This document shows positions 1-9,485 of a DNA stretch of 64,000 nucleotides, piece by piece. This DNA is from Hyalella azteca (lineage: Eukaryota; Arthropoda; Malacostraca; Amphipoda; Hyalellidae): the NCBI RefSeq assembly GCF_000764305.2, contig NW_025938085.1, positions 248,001 through 312,000 of the forward strand, written 5' to 3'. The notes beneath the pieces were generated by a model. It had not been told where the DNA came from. It saw only the letters and a list, made by a program, of their open reading frames with translations, and made no database searches. The stretch's first letter is position 1; each line of letters begins with the position of its first letter. A program made the position numbers and the translations under genes.

Positions 1-340
1 CATAAAATACAGTTATTGTCAATATCATGTAAGAAAGTGTGAACAATTAGGAATTTTTCGTTTAAGATGGAAAAATATGTATGTAAATGATATAAAAAGT
101 TTGTAAATTATATAAAAAGTTTCCAAAAAATTGAAAAAATAAGATTTTTTTTTCAGATTTGAAATTTCATAGCTATGAAAATCCCATGCAATAAAAAATA
201 TTGAACTAAATTTCGCATATATATTTTGTCTGTCAGTCTTTCAGTAATAGTGTATCACCACTAGGAATAGATCATATTTTTATACTTGTATTATACGCGG
301 AAACTTTAATAGATCGAGAATAAAGGAATTCCTATAGGGC
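1..340. other. intron, AT-rich, nothing recognised
   Basis: This AT-rich stretch lies upstream of the first visible neuroligin exon and is presumably intron, because that exon begins in mid-codon behind a splice acceptor. I see no exon-like segment, RNA gene or repeat in it. Confidence 0.5.
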
Positions 341-766
341 AGTGAGTGGGGACGTCGATTGCAGAAGTGAGTCAGTAGCAATATTATAGTGTCGGCTCAT
401 AATGAGTGGAGACGTCGATTGCAGAAATGAGTCGGTAGCATTATTATAGTGCCTGCTCAAAATGAGTGGAGACGTCGATTGCAGAAATGAGTCGGTAGCA
501 TTATTATAGTGCCTGCTCAAAATGAGTGGAGACGACGATTGCAGAAATGAGTCGGTAGCATTATTATTGTGCCTGCTCAAAATGAGTGGAGACGTCGATT
601 GCAGAAGTGAGTCGGTAGCATTATTATAGTGTCTGTGCTTATAATGAGTGGAGACGTCGATTGCAGAAGTGAGCCGGTAGCATTATTATAGTGTCTGTGC
701 TTATAATAAGTGGAAACGTCGATTGCAGAAGTGAGCAGCAGCAATATTATAGTGTCTGTGCTTATA
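341..766. repeat. minisatellite, 60-62 bp unit, about 7 copies
   Basis: About seven tandem copies of a 60-bp unit built round GTGGAGACGTCGATTGCAG and GAGTCGGTAGCATTATTATA. The last copies grow to 62 bp by a change to GTCTGTGCTTATAAT. Copies are nearly identical, so expansion is recent. The 60-bp period is a multiple of three, which creates an open reverse frame of no coding significance. It lies in the intron before the first neuroligin exon of the window. Confidence 0.95.
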
Positions 767-1383
767 TACGTCAGAAGTATTTTGCTGAAAGAGGGTCTTT
801 GTGATTACTCTGGCAGGAACGCATCCTAACTTCACATTTCCAGCCATCCAATTACTGGAATGATGACGATGAAGAAAAATACCATTTATCTTGGTATTAA
901 TGACATTTTTTTGTTTGTTTTCTGTTACCTCTTTTCTAATGGAAAATATGAGTATAGAGTGGCTTTTTCAAAATGTCTGTATGGCACTTGAATAATTTAT
1001 GTTAAAGCTAATGAAGTGAATTAACATGCGAGTAATTCAGTGGCATATAAATATATCAGGTGAATTTAAATCAAATAGACATAATGCTCAACGTATTATT
1101 TTCCAGGCAGATAGTACATTATTGAGATTTTTATAAATTTGAAATTCATGACTCGCATTAGTGGTTTGTACATGACCCACTTCAGTACTAATTCTATTCC
1201 TGAACAGGGAAGAGAACTATACAAAGAATCAGCAAGAGTTTTGCACCTTGGACTTTCATTCCCTAAATCAGAGAGCAATGCCTCGTAAGCAGGTATTGGG
1301 TGAGCTCAATTATGGCTAACATATTCATTGGAGTGAAATGTTAAGTAAAATACGATTAATTTTAATTTTTTTTATCTACTCAG
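767..1383 (+). other. intron 3' part with splice acceptor
   Basis: AT-rich intron sequence ending in a T-rich tract and CAG at 1381-1383, a good splice acceptor for the following exon. Nothing else is recognised in it. Confidence 0.7.
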
Positions 1384-1583
1384 GTTCTGGTTTGTTCCGG
1401 CGAGTAGTCCTGATGTCGGGCACGGCCCTGAGCCCGTGGGCACTGGTGCGGGATCCTGCTCATTATGCCCACCAAGTGGCCACGCAGCTCGCATGCCCCT
1501 TCCCTCAGCAGCCTGCCACGCATGCTGCATACGAAAAGCTTCTTCACTGCATCAGGAACAGATCTGTCGAACAAATTCTCAAG
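1384..1583 (+). CDS. Nlg: neuroligin, internal exon A (partial gene, 5' exons outside window)
   Basis: This exon encodes 66 codons of the cholinesterase-like domain of a neuroligin, a postsynaptic adhesion receptor that binds neurexin across the synaptic cleft. It starts in phase 1 after TTTATCTACTCAG and ends in phase 0 at AAG/GTACGA. It opens with SGSGLFRRVVLMSGTALSPW, the segment that follows the nucleophile-elbow region in this fold, with the hallmark QSGTALS-like motif present as MSGTALS. Two cysteines (in ACPF and LHCIR) match the conserved disulfide pair around the RN(R/K) helix, and NRS is a potential N-glycosylation site. GC content is far above the flanking introns. Identification as a neuroligin rather than an esterase rests on this motif plus the RVRDHYRA motif and membrane anchor in later exons. 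The nucleophile position itself is outside the window, so catalytic loss cannot be judged here. Confidence 0.93.
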
Positions 1584-2216
1584 GTACGACTTTCCTTTAT
1601 GATGGATGATGAAAACTCTTCGATGGTTGTAGCATCAACTTTAGTTATGCAGTTTTCCTATTCATTTACAAGTGGCTATATTCAGGACCAGTAAGAATTT
1701 TCAATCTCTTGAGATGCCGAGCGCTCATCAATGTCGTATAATTCACTAAATTCTATTTCATCTTTCCTTTTCTTGTACTGTTATTAATTTATTAATTATT
1801 ATATTGTTATATGAATTATTATGTTATATGAATTATTATATGAATTATTATGTTATATGAATTATCAATTCACCCATCATCACCCTTTTGGTCAGTCACA
1901 TTGGGCAGCATTTAATCGTCTGGACATGTGTGGCAATTGGTTGAACGTCTATCAATTCGGTTGCGGTGATGCTTATCATTCGATCACGCTGATTAATTGC
2001 TCTCTCGGCCCTCTTTGTGCGATGCACATAAATATACATAATTTCATTTTATATTCAACAGCAGGACTATTCGCAGTAACACCTATGCTTGTGTGTCTTG
2101 TGACCAAGATTGCGTAGAGGCCATCCATCCAATTTTCACCAATGGATTTCCGAAGATATCCTCCCAGCCAATAGGACTTGTGATTTTCTAACAGCTTTTC
2201 CTCTTTAACGTTGAAG
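1584..2216 (+). other. intron A-B
   Basis: GT-AG intron. It holds a short AT-rich repeat at about 1803-1863 (TGTTATATGAATTATTA reiterated about three times). The acceptor is unusual: two in-frame AGs lie 6 bp apart (2214-2216 AAG and 2220-2222 CAG), so the next exon may begin at either. Confidence 0.75.
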
Positions 2217-2313
2217 GTGCAGTTGAGTTCACCTCAATTCCTGTCAGCCATCGGTCCGAGCGAGGACGGCGTCACAGTCAAACCAGACTGGAGACAACGG
2301 CTGGCAAATCTGG
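2217..2313 (+). CDS. Nlg: neuroligin, internal exon B
   Basis: This 97-nt exon encodes VQLSSPQFLSAIGPSEDG and then VTVKPDWRQRLANL, the stretch of the neuroligin ectodomain with the conserved FGP-x-x-DG signature (here IGPSEDG) that follows the disulfide loop. It enters in phase 0 and leaves in phase 1 at CTGG/GTAAGA, a strong donor. The start at 2217 was chosen because VQ fits the family spacing after exon A; the alternative acceptor at 2223 would drop those two residues without changing frame. Joined to exon C it restores the reading frame across the split Gly codon. Confidence 0.88.
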
Positions 2314-4597
2314 GTAAGAGGATCTGTCTCTTCCTTGAACGTTTGTTCGTTTCTCCGTAGGCTTGATAACTGCTGCTGCTGCCGTGATAAAGTGATCATT
2401 ATTGTTCATGTAGTAATTGCTTTATAGCATGAATGAAGTTTTAGAACAGGAATGGTCTCAATTGGTAATGCTTTGGAATTTTTACAAGGCATAGGGAAAT
2501 CTAAAATAGCTAATGATGGGAATGAAATAGTTCAGAAATTTTTCTTTTGGAATCTGACGATAATCTTAGGATGATTTTGCCGGGTTATTTTCGTTCGTTT
2601 GTCATGAATAGTTCGAAGGTTTGACAGTGTGGATGTTGTGGTCGATCATTTTATCTTCAGAATGCATGATGGCAGACAAGTTCGTGACACGTGGTATTTG
2701 CCGCGATACAGAGCACCTCTTGAATAGAATATCAGAATTTAGAGCGTATACATGAAACATTTTTCCAGAAGCTATGTATTTTTTGTCATGAATATGAATA
2801 TATGAATATACAATATACAAATAATATGTTGTATATTATTATGAATATACAAATATGAATATACAAATAATATGTTCTTGAGCGGACCTTCCCATAGAAA
2901 CTCGAATGAAAAGGACCGTAAAAATTTGAGAACTGAATTCAATGAACCCACTGAAATAATTTGAATATCATACTTCAACAAAAGCTATCATTGAATATTC
3001 GGAGAATTATGAACAAAAAAGAGCCATGTTTCTCTGCTCGTCTCTTTCTTGTTGTCATTTTCGCGCTCTTGCCATGTAGGCAGCTGAGAAGGAACTCACT
3101 AATGCGTATTCCCAGAGGCCGCAGTTTCTCTTGGGAATAAAAATGCTGAACTTCCCAACAAGACATTAGGAAAACTTGTTTGCTTCCAATTACGTGCGTA
3201 TAACTGACGAAATTAATCCGAAGTTTAATCGGATGAAAAACATCTAATTATTTTTACAACATTCCTATAAGTAGTATCTTTTTTCACAATCATACGTTAA
3301 TTCGCAGCAAGAGTTCATGAAAGTAAGAAAAGGAATATTTACACAGAACATTTGCCACTGCTATAGCGCTGATCCGAGTGGTCAAATAAGCCGATAGTCA
3401 TCAAGTTTTGCAATGTAAGGCACAATTTGTACGAGGCGCACGCAATCTAATCCGCAAAAGCCCTCGACTTTCTCACCACAGCTCTACAGCTCTACGATGG
3501 GACCAAAAATTAGCCAGACACGAGCTTTTCTGCTGCCGACAGGGAGAGTGTGAATTCCATCGTGTTTAAAAATATTTGATGTCCGAATATTTGTTTGATT
3601 TTTCACGTCTCGTTCATTAACTCGTTAATCATTTCGTTTTGTCTTTAGCATTCACAAATTAGGTTGAGAAAAAACTTAAGTAATAATGATCTAGTTAGAT
3701 TTTTATTAGGTAAACTGGCACAACAAAACAACAAATGATTCTAAAAATGTTGGCCACGTGGCTCGCACACTCGTTATTCACGAAATTGTCAGGAACTTTT
3801 CATGGGTTTTCTTCTTTCCCCGAGAATCCTCCTCTTCAAACTTCCCCTTCAAACTTTTCGCTTTTATAGACCCAGTTTTCTTCTCTTGCTCACATTAAAG
3901 CCGAAACTTTTCTTCAATAGAATCCTGAAAATGTTACGAACATAATCATTTATTGCGAGAAAATAATTTAAAGTTTGTCGGGAAATTTGCATGACTTCCG
4001 CAATTTTTCATGTCTTTTATATTGTCAATTATTACGATGCAATATTACAAAGGAAAGCCTCACAACAAATTCACATTCATTTCGAAATTATATCTATCCA
4101 CTCTAAAAATTCTGGAAAATATCGGGTGGTTAAAAAATAACTCCCTCGCTTTATACGGTTTCTTCTCGTCTTGCTTGGCTGCTTGGCAATGCGATTTTTT
4201 TCGATCTGTGCAAAGTGATATGATGAATTTTTTCGTTAAATAGAATGTTCAAAACGCATCAATGGAAGAAATTATATGAAATTTCGTAGAATTTTCTAGC
4301 TGCTGGAAGATTTTTGATTCGCTACCATTATACAATTGCGAAACGTAGGTTGTAAAAAAATTGTTCCAACGGAATTTGCAAGTTCGGACGTCGGTCTTTG
4401 CACTCCATTCCTAATATTTCGAATACATTTATTTTCATATCGATTCATATGTATCAAGATGTATCTTAAAAATTATTTACAGCTTTACGTTGGGACATCA
4501 GGTACCGAATGTTTTCTTTTATCTCCGACAAAACTTTTGATACTGTACTGACCTACATCGTGCCAATACATTCGGTAATAAAATGGAGTGGTCTTAG
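2314..4597 (+). other. intron B-C, no gene seen
   Basis: A 2.3-kb AT-rich intron. A low-complexity run at about 2795-2880 repeats GAATATACAAATA-like words. Small open frames on either strand have no family resemblance. It ends with the acceptor GTCTTAG at 4591-4597. Confidence 0.75.
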
Positions 4598-4758
4598 GTT
4601 CGGACGGCAAGACTCAAGTTGAAGTACTCCTGGGCGTTTCGGAAGTGATGCGTGACAAGATCTTCACTGAAGAACAAGAGGAGAAAGGCATCGACGCGAA
4701 CACTCGAGATAAACTCGTCAGGACGTTTGTAGCGAATAACTACCACTACCATCTGCAG
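4598..4758 (+). CDS. Nlg: neuroligin, internal exon C
   Basis: This 161-nt exon completes a split Gly codon and encodes GSDGKTQVEVLLGVSEVMRD, then KIFTEEQEEKGIDANTRDKL and VRTFVANNYHYHLQ. It matches the neuroligin segment in which a V/ML-x-GV strand is followed by an acidic helix (EEQEEKGID) and the conserved RDKLVRTFVxNxYxYHL region of invertebrate family members. It enters in phase 1 and leaves in phase 0 at CTGCAG/GTGAGA, a consensus donor. The exon is GC-richer than its flanks. It reads straight into exon D (ELVLAITAEYTDW), which supports the splice choice. Confidence 0.93.
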
Positions 4759-6158
4759 GTGAGACTACTTCTTTAACTATTGTGAGGAGCAATGTTGTGA
4801 AATTTTAACGTAGAAGATATGTGGACCTTTTGTCACTTTAATTTTCGTCTCTAAAGTACAAACTAAATGACTTCTAAATCGCTACATTTATGTAGTCGAG
4901 AGTATTTCTGAATGGGTTTTATTTTAAGTGGTTTCACTGCGCACGCGTCATTAGTAAGCGTGATTTTATATTAGCTGCATTATTTTAAAATAGAAGTTTG
5001 AATGGAAAGAACTAGTTTTCATTACGCATGAATCGAAGAAAGCAAAAGCATAAGTTTAATTATTCAACGTATGTCGTGCACCTGTAAACTTTTTGAAAAT
5101 GTGTACGAAATCTAATTGGAGAAGAAATCTTTAGCAATATTATTGCACATAAACTGCATTGTAAAAAGTCTTGCACATTTTAATTTTCATCTGGAGCACC
5201 GGGATTCCCGAGTATCGCAACGAGGGAGCTTTGAAGTATGAAGCACTTTATATTTCGTCCTAGAAAGATGAGGCGTCGTTTTCTGGGCCTGCCACATAAT
5301 AGAAGTGAGCTGACAGAGTCCGGGTCTTGAGAGTGGGATTATCTTCTGAGCTGACAGAAAGTGCTAAGAATGTTGTCCCGGCGTCTTCAGACCATCGATT
5401 CTAAGCCATTCGGCCGAACACATCACTCTATTTCTGTTGTACTTGTCATCACTCTATTTCTGTTGTATTTGTCAACACTCTATTTCTGTTGTATTTTACA
5501 TCAGACTATTTCTGTTATACTTTACAGCAGGCTATTTCTATTATACTTTGTACAGCAGGCTATTTCTGTTATATTTTATATTGCTCTATTTCTGTTATAT
5601 TCAGAAAAATCTCACTCTTTTGAGCACTTTTGACATTAACAAAATCTTATTAATAAGCTGTGTGAAGAACATCAGGCCAAGCGAAAATTAAAACACAATA
5701 TTCGTTATGTTTGGGTTTGATTGAACGCCAGGTCCTTTAAATGTGTAAAATATTATTGAGTATTTTCTGCAATGTTGTTTTGTATTTTGTTGTTGCAAAA
5801 TTCTTAGTTTAAAAAATTTAAAATGAAACATTTTATTTTGAAATAAGTTAAGACTGTTACCACATCCTAATTTATCTTTTGCTTATAAGAACATTGTTGG
5901 TCAAAATTTTATTTACAATGTGGGAAAATTTCTCCATAATCCAAGCGTTGGAGAATAAATTTATAGGTCGTGCGTCAATAGGAATACTGGCAACTTTTAA
6001 AGCGCGTTTAATTTTTCAAGGGAGCATAAGGTGGATTTGTATTAGTTATATGGGAATTTCATTCGAGGTTTTCTTTATGAAACCTTTGCTTCGTTCCACA
6101 TGAAAAACATACCTCACAAATACTATCCACTTAACTTTTTCGTCTCTCACAATCCCAG
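4759..6158 (+). other. intron C-D
   Basis: GT-AG intron of 1.4 kb, AT-rich apart from short mixed patches. It contains the imperfect minisatellite listed separately and ends in the acceptor TCACAATCCCAG. No exon-like segment was recognised. Confidence 0.75.
5422..5612. repeat. imperfect minisatellite, about 26-30 bp unit
   Basis: Seven imperfect copies of CACTCTATTTCTGTTGTATT-like units spaced 26 to 30 bp, drifting to GCAGGCTATTTCTGTTATAC. Overlapping open frames through it (repeated ISVV / FCCI words) are repeat translations, not genes. Confidence 0.85.
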
Positions 6159-6356
6159 GAGCTGGTGCTCGCGATCACAGCAGAGTACACCGACTGGGCG
6201 CGCCCCTCGCAACACCCGCTGGCCCTGCGCGACATGACCGCTGAGGCGCTACACGACGCGTCCCTTGTCGCCCCGGCGCTCACGGCAGCCAACAGCTTCA
6301 GCTCCGCTAAACGCAACACATTCTTCTACGTGCTCGACAACAGACCCAGAGATCAG
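6159..6356 (+). CDS. Nlg: neuroligin, internal exon D
   Basis: A 198-nt, phase 0-0 exon of 66 codons. It starts after CAATCCCAG and encodes ELVLAITAEYTDWARPSQHP, a strong neuroligin signature (NEYTDW followed by Q/HP), then LALRDMTAEALHDASLVAPA and a strand ending in NTFFYVLDNRPRDQ. The FFYVLD strand corresponds to the family's TFFYxF strand that precedes the conserved His loop. The donor is CAG/GTATCC, which is weaker than the other donors. Directly beyond it lies adapter-derived sequence and a minisatellite, and copies of this exon's last bases with their donor recur at 6,731-6,880. The next visible exon does not continue with the expected HGEELPY-type segment, so an exon seems to be missing between D and E. 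Confidence 0.93.
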
Positions 6357-6375
6357 GTATCCATTAATGCAACAC

Positions 6376-6410
6376 CTGTCTCTTATACACATCTAGATGT
6401 GTATAAGCAG
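6376..6410. other. Nextera mate-pair junction adapter (library artefact)
   Basis: CTGTCTCTTATACACATCT (Tn5 mosaic end, 6376-6394) is followed by its reverse complement AGATGTGTATAAG..CAG (6395-6410) with three bases missing. Two back-to-back mosaic ends are the circularisation junction of Nextera mate-pair libraries, not biology. Translation gives the SYTHLDVYK peptide known from contaminated protein models. Sequences on its two sides need not be neighbours in the genome. Confidence 0.95.
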
Positions 6411-6728
6411 CGGTCGGGGTGTTGGGTGAGTCCAAGCCAGCGGTCGGGGTGTTGGGGGAGTCCAAGCCAGCTGTCGGGGTGTTGGGTAAGTCCAAGCCAG
6501 CGGTCGGGTTGTTGGGTGAGTCCAAGCCAGCGGTCGGGGTGTTGGGGGAGTCCAATCCAGCGGTCGGGGTGTTGAGGGAGTCCAAGCCAGCGGTCGGGGT
6601 GTTGGGTAAATCCAAGCCAGCGGTCGGGGTGTTAGGGGAGTCCAAGTCAGCGGTCGGGGTGTTGGGTGAGTCCAAGCCAGCGGTCGGGGTGTTGGGGGAG
6701 TCCAAGCCAGCGGTCGGGGTGTTGGGTA
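6411..6728. repeat. minisatellite, 30-bp unit, about 10-11 copies
   Basis: Tandem copies of GTCGGGGTGTTGGGTGAGTC CAAGCCAGCG (30 bp) with GTGAG/GGGAG/GTAAG variants. A multiple-of-three period keeps frames open on both strands (repeats of VLGESKPAVG on + and LDSPNTPTAG on -), which explains the long frames here. It abuts the adapter junction on the left and duplicated exon D ends on the right, so copy number in the assembly is unreliable. Confidence 0.93.
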
Positions 6729-6890
6729 TCTTCTACGTGCTCGACAACAGACCCAGAGATCAGGAATCCATTAATGCAACACATTCTTCTACGTGCTCGA
6801 CAACAGACCCAGAGATCAGGTATGCATTAAAGCATCAGCTTCTTGCATGTGCTCGACAACAGACACAGAGATCAGGTATGCATTTTCCAC
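6729..6890 (+). pseudogene. three tandem copies of exon D 3' end with splice donor
   Basis: TTCTACGTGCTCGACAACAG plus ACCCAGAGATCAG, the last 33 bases of exon D, recurs at 6731 and 6787, and more diverged at about 6843, with a 56-bp period. The intronic bases after the donor are copied too (ATCCATTAATGCAACAC). Copy 1 has lost the donor (GAATCC for GTATCC); copies 2 and 3 keep GTATGC. The unit therefore spans exon end, donor and intron start. The copies lack an exon body and are not in a usable frame with one another, but copies 2 and 3 could act as decoy donors. Confidence 0.9.
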
Positions 6891-9342
6891 ATCACCCTTT
6901 ATGTATGTGCTAGACAAATCAACAAAGCGCTTATAAATGAATGTGCACACGTAATACTGAAGATTTTAATTTTAATTAAAAATGTCAGTCTGTTTTCTTA
7001 AATGATCAACGCCTTGAAAATTTTTAGAAACTTTGAATGATTGAAGAAATTCAATTTGTTTCTTAACCTAGCCATGACAATCAATAATTATACAATCGAA
7101 AAGACAGAACTGCGTATATCGGAGGCTCAATAAAGACATTGTATGCGATTGAATGGTACTAACCTGAAGAAATAACAATTCGATGCTTGAAGAGAATGGC
7201 TGGTGTAAGCCTTTGCGGGGAAATAAAAATATCTGCTTGAGTTGGAGCCAAGAGTTTCCTCGTCTCTGAAAGCAGCAATCTAAGAGTGCAATAAGAATTA
7301 GTGTCGCTCGCAGAAGGAAATTGTGTGGTCATGAAGTCTTTGCTAACAACCTTTTTGGACGTTTGGCGTCGATATTTGGCGAAGCCCTGCGCTCATAAAT
7401 AATGCCGACAACCATAGGGTTTTATCCCAGCTACGCCTCTCTGATGCAGATCTACGACGCGGTGGGTTCAGCTTGAAGTCATGCAACGTCTCGAGGTTAT
7501 GTGTTTGAATACGTGACATAATTCCCACAGCAAAAAAAAAATATATATATATGGAGGAAAAATGAAGGCATGGAAATTTTATTTGAATCACTACATAATT
7601 TTTCTTAGAAAACATCAGGTGAACTTGGATGGTAAAATTTTTATCATCTTCCAATTTTCAATAATTTTCAGCTGCAACCGACACTAATTAAAAGGTTGAA
7701 AATCATTTTCATAGAAGCCCTCAGCGAATAATCAACGATGTCGAACTCTTTTTTAGTAAATTAACAGGTGTAACATAAACGTATTGTATTATTCCATCGT
7801 TGTCTCACATTCGTCAAATCTCTGCAGGTGTTCATTAAAACGTATGTCTTGTTTAATTGGTTGTAATGTAATAGCCAGGATGCCGACCACACGGACAAAA
7901 GAATCGATGCTCCACCGTTGATTGGTCCTGACGGCGTAAATTACGAATGAATTAAAACGAACGGACTGCAATGAATCGGTCGCCCAATAATCTTTCAATG
8001 GGTTCGTGGCGCTGTCCCAACAATGGAAATTTTAACGGCTGTGTTCATGCATCTATTGTTACTCTAAATTGCAATGACATATGAAATTTATTGCATACAA
8101 TCAAGCTTCAACTATTGAATCTGAAACCTCAATACAAAAATGCAATTAGGGCAGATTGGGTTGAAAAATAATTGCTCGAACATGGATTTGATTTCGAATT
8201 TGTTTGTGTATCATATATTTCTTTAATGAGTGAGATGAAATATGGCGGCATTGTTTAGTGGAATATTCCAAATGTGAGAAGCAAAATATCCCTGACAACA
8301 TCTCTGCACAAAACGCGTCTGGAGAGACGGGATATTAAATGCAGAATTTATTACTTTTCTCGTCCCTACACGTGCGATCTCGCTTTATTTCTTTCCCCGA
8401 AAAATAAGCGCACCGTTGCCAAAATCCATTCTATTTTTGTTGCATCAGACCACGAGGCCATATCCGTGAATGGGAAGACTCGTCTATAGTCTCGTCAGCA
8501 TATTTTTAATCGATCTGCAGCATTGCGAGGGATTTTTGTTGGGACTCTTTTAATTGAGGACAACAGGTTCGACTAATTGTGTCCTTGTTAATTTCCGTGC
8601 CGTCACTCCTCAAATTGTCATTATTTAGTCCCTTTGATGATTTCATGCTTGTTAGAATTAAGGATAATTAGTGGTATGGTCACATCTTGAACTTACAGCA
8701 ACCAAGTGATTTCCACCGAAAATTTTCAGTACTTTCGAAAAAAAATTGATCATGTCATTTATTTATTGTCATTGCCTGTCAATGTAGAGTGACGTTTTTG
8801 TTCGCAGTAATCGCGACACTTCGAGATAAATTGATTATTTTTTGTCGCGCATCCAACCAAGAGTCAATACGGCAGCAATATATCTCTTCGAGATGGCTGA
8901 ACGAGATCGCTCTATTGCAAGCGATGAACAATAGAAGACGTGGCTGGCAAGCTCTCGCTTTTCAACGCGTGAGGAGCAGAAACGCGTGAAAGCAATGGGC
9001 TGGGGAGGGCAGACAAAAAACATCGAATAACACAAACGAAAAGGAAGCGTTTTACTCTCTATTTTTCAATTTGAATTCAATAGGAATCAATAAATGTGAG
9101 TAATTTCCTTGCTGTATTTCTTATATGTATTTGGAGAAGAGCGCCAGCTCTATTACCTAGCGACAAAATTTATTTTCCTTATTATCGATTCTAGTCTTCA
9201 AGAGTTCGTCATAAATTACAAGTAGATCCATCGATCACAGAATTGAGCTGTCAGAAGATTGATCTCTCAAACTTTTCCCGTTTAGACTTGGTCTTGCATA
9301 AATTGATGACGAAGTCTCATTTGTTTTATTGTCCAGTCTCAG
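6891..9342 (+). other. intron D-E, expected exon not found
   Basis: AT-rich intron ending in the acceptor CCAGTCTCAG (9333-9342). Neuroligins have about 20-25 residues between the FFYVLD strand and the AP-L start of the next exon, carrying HGEELPY-(V/I)-FG. I looked through both strands of this interval for such a segment and did not see one. Besides the SINE-like piece at about 7,380-7,553 I recognise nothing. Confidence 0.65.
7380..7553 (+). mobile_element. possible tRNA-derived SINE with A-rich tail
   Basis: A GC-richer island ends with a B-box-like GTTTGAATAC (about 7502-7511), then a short unique 3' part, ten A residues and an (AT)n tail. That layout is typical of a SINE inserted on the + strand. 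No clear A box was found, target-site duplications were not identified, and a family cannot be named. Confidence 0.3.
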
Positions 9343-9485
9343 GCACCTTTGACGGAGCTCGACTTGCTGCTTGGGAGTCCGCTGGGTGCCAACCATCCTC
9401 TCCAGCCGCCCAGGAACTATACAAAGCAAGACAAACTCTTGAGTGAAGTGGTCATTCAGCTGTGGGCCAACTTTGCCAGGACCGG
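9343..9485 (+). CDS. Nlg: neuroligin, internal exon E
   Basis: A 143-nt exon, phase 0 in and phase 2 out, with acceptor CTCAG/GCACC and donor ACCGG/GTGAGT. It encodes APLTELDLLLGSPLGANHPL and then QPPRNYTKQDKLLSEVVIQL followed by WANFARTG. APL, NYTKQD, LSEVV and W-x-NFA-(R/K)-TG are diagnostic of neuroligins, and the last is the conserved helix before the DPN loop. NYT is a potential N-glycosylation site. The APL normally follows HGEELPY-x-FG; that preceding part is absent from exon D, which points to a lost exon rather than a diverged one because phases still match (0 to 0). Confidence 0.93.

Noticed and set aside
6365..6913. Long overlapping frames on both strands with LGESKPAVG / SPNTPTAG repeats
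   Set aside because: A product of the 30-bp minisatellite and the library adapter, with a duplicated exon end at one side.
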